A stretch of 64,000 nucleotides of DNA from assembly GCF_024298865.1 (NCBI RefSeq), contig NZ_CP101161.1, positions 62,001 to 126,000 of the forward strand. The letters run 5' to 3'. The position numbers and the translations under genes were made by a program. The notes below the pieces were generated by a model. That model worked only from the letters and a program-made list of their open reading frames with translations. It was not told the origin of the DNA and ran no database searches. Within the stretch, counting starts at the first letter, position 1; the number at the start of each line of letters is the position of its first letter. Shown here one piece after another: positions 58,911 to 64,000 of this stretch. This DNA is from Halorarius halobius. Lineage in GTDB: Archaea > Halobacteriota > Halobacteria > Halobacteriales > Haloarculaceae.

Positions 58911-61900
58911 ATGCACATCAAAGAGCTCGTACTGGACGACTTCAAGAGCTTCGGCCGGAAGACCCGCATCCCGTTTTACGAGGACTTCACAACCATCAGC
59001 GGCCCGAACGGCTCCGGGAAGTCGAACATCATCGACTCGGTGCTGTTCGCGCTGGGACTGGCCCGAACGTCGGGCATCCGCGCCGAGAAGCTCACCGACC
59101 TCATCTTCGACCCCGGACACGACGACGAAGGCGGGTTCGGTGGCGAACGCGAGGCGAGCGTCGAGGTCCTGCTCGACAACGACGACCGGACGCTCACGCG
59201 CGAGCAGGTGGTGTCGGCCGCCGGGAGCGAGGACGTCGGCGACGTCGACGAGATTTCGATTCGCCGCCGCGTCAAACAGACCGACGAAGACACCTACTAC
59301 TCCTACTACTATCTCAACGGGCGTTCGGTCAATCTGAGCGACATCCGTGACCTGCTGGCGCAGGCCGGCGTCACGCCGGAGGGGTACAACGTCGTGATGC
59401 AGGGTGACGTGACCGAAATCATCACGATGACGCCCCACAGCCGCCGGGAGATAATCGACGAGATAGCCGGCGTCGCGGAGTTCGACGCGAAGAAGGAGGA
59501 CGCCTTCGAGGAGCTGGAGACCGTCCAGGACCGCATCGAGGAGGCCGACCTCCGCATCGAGGAGAAGGAAGAGCGGCTCGACCAGCTCTCCGACGAGCGG
59601 GAGACCGCCCTCCAGTACAAGGAACTGCGCGAGCAGAAGGAGGAGTACGAGGGCTACCTCAAGGCCGCCGAACTCGAGGACAAACGCGAGGAGCGCGAGG
59701 AGGCCCAGTCGAGCATCGACGAGACTGAGGACGAACTCGAGGCGTTGCGTCGCGAACTCGACGAGCGGCAGGGGAAGGTCACCCGCCTCGAGGAGGACCT
59801 CGCGGACCTCAACCGCGAGATAGAACAGAAGGGCGAGGACGAACAGCTGGAGATAAAGCGGGAGATAGAGGAGATAAAGGGCGATATCGGCCGCCTCGAG
59901 GACAAGATAGAGGCACAGGAGGAGCGCATCGAGGAGGCCGAGAACGCGCGGAGCCAGGCGTTCGTCCAGGTCGACCGCAAGCAGGAGACGGTCGACGAAC
60001 TGGAAGCGGACATCCGCGAGAAGAAGGTCCGGAAGTCGTCGCTGAAGGCCGACCGGGAGGAGAAGCAGGCCGAACTCGACGACGTGGAGGCCCAGATTGC
60101 CGACCTCGACACCGCTTACGAAGACTTACGCGAGGAGATAGACGCCAAACGCGAGCGGCTCGACGAGCTACGCGACGAGAAGAACGAACTCCAGCGCGAG
60201 CAGGACCGCCTGCTCGACGAGGCGCGCCGCCGCTCGTCGGACCAGCGCGAAAAGGAAGAGCAGATAGAGACCGCCGAGTCCCAACTGCCCGAACTCGAAG
60301 CCGAGATTTCGGACCTCGAAAGCGAGTTGGAGAAGGCCGAGGGGAACCTCGACTCCATCTCCGAGGTGGTCGACGACCTCAAGACCGAGAAGGCGGGCCT
60401 GCAGGAGGACCTCGACGAGTTGGAGGACGACATCGCCGCCAAACAGCAGGAGTACGCCGAACTGGAGGCCCGCGCGGGCGAGTCGGGCGACTCGTCGTTC
60501 GGGCGCGCCGTCTCCACGGTGCTGAACGGCGGCCTCGACGGGGTCCACGGCGCGGTCGCGCAACTCGGCTCCGTCTCCCCGGAGTACGCGGAGGCGTGTG
60601 AGACCGCCGCCGGCGGCCGGATGGCCAACGTCGTCGTCGACGACGACTCCGTCGGCCAGCGCTGTATCGAGTACCTGAAACAGCGCAACGCCGGCCGGGC
60701 GACGTTCCTGCCGCTGACGGAGATGCACTCGCGGTCGCTACCGAGCGTGCCGTCGATGCCCGGCGTCGTGGACTTCGCGTACAACCTCGTCGAGTTCGAT
60801 TCCGAGTACGCCGAGGTGTTCGCGTACGTGCTCGGCGACACCTTGGTCGTCGAGGACATGGAGACGGCCCGCGACCTGATGGGCGAGTTCCGCCTCGTCA
60901 CGCTCGACGGCGACCTCGTCGAGAAGTCGGGCGCGATGACCGGCGGCTCCACGTCGGGGTCCCGTTACTCCTTCGAGAAGGGCGGCGAGGGCCAACTCCA
61001 GCGCGTCGCCGAGCAGATTCAGAGCCTGGAGGACGAGCGCGCCTCTCTCAAAGAGGACATCCGCGACGTCGAGGAGCGGCTGGACGACGCTCGCGACCGG
61101 AACTCCGACGCCGCCGACAAGGTGCGCGACATCGAGGCGGCCATCGAGCGCAAACAGGAGGAGAAGGCGCGCATCGAAGACGAAATCGCGTCGCTGGAGG
61201 CCGACCTCGAAGATATCGAGGCCGAACGCGAGGAGACCCAGGCGGAGATGGCCGACGTCGAGGAAGCTATCGCCGAGAAGGAGGCCGAAATCGACGACCT
61301 CCAGACCGAGATAGACGACCTCCAGCAGGAGCTACAGGACTCGGAGGTGAAGAAGCTGAACGACCGCGCCGAGTCCATCCGCGAGGACATCGCCGAACTG
61401 GACGACCAGATGGAGGCGCTCGACAGCGACCTCAACGAGCTACAGCTGGAGAAGCAGTACGCCGAGGACGCCATCGACGAACTCCACGAGGAGATAGAGG
61501 CCGCACAGAACAAGAAGGCCGACGCCGAGGAGACGGTCGCCGACCTCGAGGACCGCATCGACGAGAAGGAGTCGACGCTGGAGGCGAAACACGAGGAGGT
61601 GGCCGAACTCGAAGAGGAGCTCGCGGACCTCAAGGAGGAGCGCGAGGAGCTTCGCGAGACGGTCCGCGAGGCGAAGGAACGGCGCGACGAGAAGCAGAAG
61701 CAGGTCGACGCCGTCGAGTCCGACCTCGAATCGCTTCGCGAGCAGGTCGAGCGGCTCGACTGGGAGATAGACGAACTGGAGTCGCAGGTCGGCGAGTACG
61801 ACGCCGACGACATCCCCGAACTGTCCAGCGTCAAGGGGCAGATAACGAAACTGGAGAACCGGATGGAGGAACTCGAACCGGTCAACATGCTGGCAATCGA

Positions 61901-62486
61901 CGAGTACGACCGCGTCGAGGCCGAACTCGACGACTTGACCGAGAAGCGGGCCACCCTCCAGGAGGAGGCCGACGGCATCCGCGAGCGAATCGAGGCGTTC
62001 GAGGCGCGCAAGAAGGAGACCTTCATGGAGGCGTACGAGGGCATCAACGAGCATTTCGAGGACATCTTCGCGCGGCTCTCGGACGGCTCGGGCGAACTCG
62101 TCTTAGAGGACCCCGAGGAGCCCTTCGAGGGCGGGCTGACGATGAAGGCCCAGCCCCGCGACAAGCCGGTCCAGCGGCTCGACGCGATGAGCGGCGGCGA
62201 GAAGTCGCTGACCGCCCTCGCGTTCATCTTCGCCATCCAGCGGTACAACCCGGCGCCGTTCTACGCCTTAGACGAGGTGGACGCGTTCCTCGACGCCGCC
62301 AACGCCGAGATGGTCGGCGAGATGGTCGACGACCTGGCGGGCGACGCGCAGTTCATCGTCGTCTCCCACCGGTCGGCGCTTCTCGAACGGTCGGAACGCG
62401 CCATCGGAGTCACGATGCAGGACGACAACATCTCCGCGGTGACGGGCATCGACCTGTCGCAACATGGGGTGGTAGCCGATGATTAG
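58911..62486 (+). CDS. smc: Chromosome segregation protein SMC
   Basis: 1,191 residues. ATP head: Walker A GPNGSGKSN at 31-39, and at the C-terminus the signature MSGGEKSLTALAF and Walker B YALDEVDAFLD. Two long acidic coiled coils (about 170-500 and 680-1,020) flank a hinge (about 505-660) with GRAVSTVLNGGLDGVHGAVA and the glycine-rich SGAMTGGSTSGSRYSF. Forms the condensin-like ring that organises the chromosome. Operon with an upstream coiled-coil gene and scpA downstream. No scpB gene is in the window. Confidence 0.98.
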   Translation: MHIKELVLDDFKSFGRKTRIPFYEDFTTISGPNGSGKSNIIDSVLFALGLARTSGIRAEKLTDLIFDPGHDDEGGFGGEREASVEVLLDNDDRTLTREQVVSAAGSEDVGDVDEISIRRRVKQTDEDTYYSYYYLNGRSVNLSDIRDLLAQAGVTPEGYNVVMQGDVTEIITMTPHSRREIIDEIAGVAEFDAKKEDAFEELETVQDRIEEADLRIEEKEERLDQLSDERETALQYKELREQKEEYEGYLKAAELEDKREEREEAQSSIDETEDELEALRRELDERQGKVTRLEEDLADLNREIEQKGEDEQLEIKREIEEIKGDIGRLEDKIEAQEERIEEAENARSQAFVQVDRKQETVDELEADIREKKVRKSSLKADREEKQAELDDVEAQIADLDTAYEDLREEIDAKRERLDELRDEKNELQREQDRLLDEARRRSSDQREKEEQIETAESQLPELEAEISDLESELEKAEGNLDSISEVVDDLKTEKAGLQEDLDELEDDIAAKQQEYAELEARAGESGDSSFGRAVSTVLNGGLDGVHGAVAQLGSVSPEYAEACETAAGGRMANVVVDDDSVGQRCIEYLKQRNAGRATFLPLTEMHSRSLPSVPSMPGVVDFAYNLVEFDSEYAEVFAYVLGDTLVVEDMETARDLMGEFRLVTLDGDLVEKSGAMTGGSTSGSRYSFEKGGEGQLQRVAEQIQSLEDERASLKEDIRDVEERLDDARDRNSDAADKVRDIEAAIERKQEEKARIEDEIASLEADLEDIEAEREETQAEMADVEEAIAEKEAEIDDLQTEIDDLQQELQDSEVKKLNDRAESIREDIAELDDQMEALDSDLNELQLEKQYAEDAIDELHEEIEAAQNKKADAEETVADLEDRIDEKESTLEAKHEEVAELEEELADLKEEREELRETVREAKERRDEKQKQVDAVESDLESLREQVERLDWEIDELESQVGEYDADDIPELSSVKGQITKLENRMEELEPVNMLAIDEYDRVEAELDDLTEKRATLQEEADGIRERIEAFEARKKETFMEAYEGINEHFEDIFARLSDGSGELVLEDPEEPFEGGLTMKAQPRDKPVQRLDAMSGGEKSLTALAFIFAIQRYNPAPFYALDEVDAFLDAANAEMVGEMVDDLAGDAQFIVVSHRSALLERSERAIGVTMQDDNISAVTGIDLSQHGVVADD

Positions 62487-62586
62487 CGGGGACGACCAGC
62501 GGGAGTCCCCGAACAAATCGAGCGGGGAGCGGAGCGACCCGCGAGATAGCGGGACGCGACCCGTGACCGGGGGTGACCGCGCGTGA
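62479..62586 (+). CDS. 35-codon ORF linking smc and scpA
   Basis: MISGDDQRESPNKSSGERSD opens a short hydrophilic frame. Its ATG lies inside the smc stop region (ATGATTAG, 8-nt overlap) and its TGA overlaps the GTG of scpA (GTGA). The chaining makes it a good means of carrying ribosomes from smc to scpA. The peptide itself is low complexity and may not be functional. Absence of a gap longer than 4 nt is what suggests it, not homology. Confidence 0.35.
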   Translation: MISGDDQRESPNKSSGERSDPRDSGTRPVTGGDRA

Positions 62587-63494
62587 CCGACGACGGCGCG
62601 GAGGCGGGCGGCGTCCCGCTGAACATCGCGGGCCACGACGAGGAGAAGCGCCGTCGACAGGCCGAGGAGGCCGACGACGGCGACGGCGTCCTCTCGGAGT
62701 TCGACGTGGGCGGGACCGACGACGACGAGGTCGAACCCGTCGAGTTGCTGGTCCAACTGGCGAAGGACGGCGAAATCGAGCCGTGGGACATCGACATCGT
62801 CGTCGTCACCGACAAGTTCCTCGACCGGCTGGACGAGGCCGACCTCCGAGAGGGCGGCCGGGCGCTGTTCTACGCGTCGGTCCTCCTCCGGATGAAGTCC
62901 GACGCGATGCTCGACGACGAGGATGACGACCCCGACGAGGAGCCGTGGGACGACCCCGCCCGCGAGGGGTTCGACGACCCGGACCCGTTCGCGGCGCTCG
63001 AGAAGGAGATAGACCGACGGCTCGAGCGGAAACACGCCCGCGGGACGCCACAGACGCTGGACGAACTCGTCCGCGAACTCCGCGAGCGGGAGCGCGACAC
63101 GATGTGGAAGGAGTCGCGCACGTACGACACCTCCGACTCCCCGCACGGCTACTCGCGCGGGACCCAGACGCTCGACTACCGGACCGGCGACGACTTCCGG
63201 ATGGACGACGAGCCGAACGAGGCCGACGCGCTGGGGACGACCCACGACGAGCACATGGAGGACATCATCAACGACGTCTATCTCGCGCTCCAGCGCCAGT
63301 TCGACAAGGGCCGCGACGAGGTGCTGTACGAGGAAATCGCCGACGCCGGCGGCGGCCGCGTCGACACGTTCCTCGGCCTCCTGTTTCTCGCGCACCGCGG
63401 CCAGGTCGAACTCCAGCAGGACGAACTGTTCGGCGACCTCTGGGTGCAGGACCCCGCGGCCGTGGCCGACGGCGAGGAAGCCGTCGCAGACTGA
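62583..63494 (+). CDS. scpA: Segregation and condensation protein ScpA (kleisin)
   Basis: 303 residues from a GTG. An N-terminal kleisin domain with VEPVELLVQLAKDGEIEPWDI and VVVTDKFLDRLDEADLREG (the helix that contacts SMC), then a charged linker, and a C-terminal winged helix with VYLALQRQFDKGRDEVLYEEI and FLGLLFLAHRGQVELQQDELFG. Closes the SMC ring by bridging the two heads. Follows smc and a mini-ORF. The 20-residue extension before PLNIAGHDE is variable. Confidence 0.93.
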   Translation: MTDDGAEAGGVPLNIAGHDEEKRRRQAEEADDGDGVLSEFDVGGTDDDEVEPVELLVQLAKDGEIEPWDIDIVVVTDKFLDRLDEADLREGGRALFYASVLLRMKSDAMLDDEDDDPDEEPWDDPAREGFDDPDPFAALEKEIDRRLERKHARGTPQTLDELVRELRERERDTMWKESRTYDTSDSPHGYSRGTQTLDYRTGDDFRMDDEPNEADALGTTHDEHMEDIINDVYLALQRQFDKGRDEVLYEEIADAGGGRVDTFLGLLFLAHRGQVELQQDELFGDLWVQDPAAVADGEEAVAD

Positions 63495-63587
63495 CCCCGC
63501 CGCGTCGTCGCGTCCACCGGTCCGAGCCGCTGAACGCGCGTTCCACGACAGGCTTTTATTCTGTGCTAACTAATGTCATGGTTGGTC

Positions 63588-63695
63588 ATGACACCCTCTC
63601 GCTTCCGCGAGCGGCTGGCCGAGACTGAGGGGCGGGTCGACCCGACCGAGCTCCGCGAGGCGCTGGAGTACGTCCGCGAGACGGGCCGCGAGTGA
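63588..63695 (+). CDS. 35-residue basic/acidic small protein
   Basis: MTPSRFRERLAETEGRVDPT begins a short helical protein of alternating Arg and Glu; the rest ends REALEYVRETGRE. An ATG 15 nt upstream (63573) is in frame. CTTTTATT at 63553-63560 is about 28 bp before 63588, which suits a leaderless start there. The convergent mtnP gene ends 1 nt away. No family recognised; too small for a domain call. Confidence 0.5.
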   Translation: MTPSRFRERLAETEGRVDPTELREALEYVRETGRE

Positions 63696-63696
63696 G

Positions 63697-64000
63697 TCAG
63701 TCGTCGAGGTAGTCGCCGACCAGCAGGTCCACCTTCCGGCGCGTCGCCTCCGGGATAGCCGCGGCCGGCGTGTTCACCGCGCCCTCGACGGCGTGGGCAC
63801 AGTCGCAGTCGCGCTCGGCGGGCATCGACTCGATGGCGTGCTTGACGGTGGCCTTGATGGCGTCCTCGTTGGCCGCGGCGTTCTCGAGCACCTCCTCGAG
63901 GGTCACCTCCGCGTCCTGCTTCCAGACGTCGTAGTCGGTGACGCCCGTCACCGTCGCGTAGCAGAGTTCCGCCTCCCGTGCCAGTTTCGCCTCCGGGATG
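63697..64000 (-). CDS. mtnP: S-methyl-5'-thioadenosine phosphorylase, C-terminal part
   Basis: The last 100 codons or so of a gene cut by the right edge. The visible part reads IPEAKLAREAELCYATVTGV and TDYDVWKQDAEVTLEEVLENA, the end of the MTAP/PNP trimeric family. The Asp in TDYDVW matches the substrate-binding aspartate of human MTAP. A GTG inside the frame at 63951 is not the start, as the sequence upstream keeps family identity. MTAP salvages methylthioadenosine to adenine and methylthioribose phosphate. NCDCAH-like C-x-C (RDCDCAHAV) near the end is typical of archaeal members. Confidence 0.85.
   Translation of the reverse strand, partial: IPEAKLAREAELCYATVTGVTDYDVWKQDAEVTLEEVLENAAANEDAIKATVKHAIESMPAERDCDCAHAVEGAVNTPAAAIPEATRRKVDLLVGDYLDD

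Noticed and set aside
1..64000. tRNA, rRNA, CRISPR arrays, insertion sequences, integrase or att sites
   Set aside because: No tRNA-like T-arm with cloverleaf context, no rRNA segment, no regular spaced repeats and no transposase or integrase proteins were seen on either strand. Small structured RNAs cannot be ruled out by reading alone.

Overview
This is a 64-kb chromosomal segment of a haloarchaeon (class Halobacteria). The evidence is very high GC with G/C third positions, acidic cytoplasmic proteins, and archaeal or haloarchaeal signature genes: TFB, CetZ, an AglD-type glycosyltransferase, geranylgeranyl reductase, a monothiol glutaredoxin, an HVO_0758-type zinc protein, GatB and SMC/ScpA. 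Many genes have a TATA-like element 25-30 bp upstream of the start codon, which implies leaderless mRNAs. I see no rRNA, tRNA, CRISPR array, insertion sequence, integrase or prophage. The window looks like core chromosome with some lineage-specific clusters.

Layout. 1-1027: two coupled membrane-protein genes, the first cut by the left edge. 1095-4739: a tight trpC-trpB-trpA operon ending in the archaeal aromatic-precursor aldolase, preceded by a promoter with two TGTACA boxes exactly 20 bp apart. 4890-7711: a Tat-exported small subunit plus GMC dehydrogenase. 7719-10599: a membrane protein, an S10 paralogue, an AbgA-like amidohydrolase and a secreted acidic protein. 10799-12614: geranylgeranyl reductase and a 2Fe-2S ferredoxin facing away from each other across a near-symmetrical inverted repeat. 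12678-17420: a rhomboid protease, amidase, thioredoxin-reductase-like flavoprotein, monothiol glutaredoxin, and a conserved gene preceded by a 16-codon upstream ORF.

17475-21328: a SBP56 (selenium-binding/methanethiol oxidase)-ferredoxin-DUF2182 operon, divergent from a PAPS-reductase-like gene. 21437-25194: HTH and membrane proteins, TFB and YjjX. 25175-34058: AglD, a CDGSH protein, a radical SAM-HhH protein, a CatE-like dioxygenase, a DUF429 protein, a zinc mini-protein with an Hsp20, an FAD oxidoreductase and small unknowns. 34055-41934: CoA-type Nudix, GpgS-like glycosyltransferase, MFS permease, zinc-finger mini-protein, a small regulator flanked by a 24-bp direct repeat, aldo/keto reductase, DHH phosphoesterase and an SDR.

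41957-50962: an eight-gene, almost gapless operon for a type IV pilus/type II secretion-like machine. It has a PilB/GspE ATPase, a GspF/TadC membrane protein, several single-TM basic proteins and a roughly 1,005-residue arginine-rich protein. It diverges from cetZ (51035-52102) across only 72 bp. 52099-56709: an alkaline-phosphatase-superfamily enzyme, small genes, a secreted subtilase and a membrane-tethered HTH regulator. The subtilase promoter carries two 12-bp direct repeats 20 bp apart. 56803-64000: gatB, a chromosome-organisation operon (coiled-coil protein, smc, scpA) with a mini-ORF chained between smc and scpA, a 35-codon gene, and the 3' end of a methylthioadenosine phosphorylase gene cut by the right edge.

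The best candidates for new biology are the pilus-like operon next to cetZ, the SBP56-ferredoxin-DUF2182 operon, the tethered HTH-subtilase pair, and the regulatory architectures at trp and at geranylgeranyl reductase/ferredoxin. DUF numbers are recalled from memory and should be read as tentative. Positions of residues are counted from my chosen starts, and those marked 'about' are estimates.
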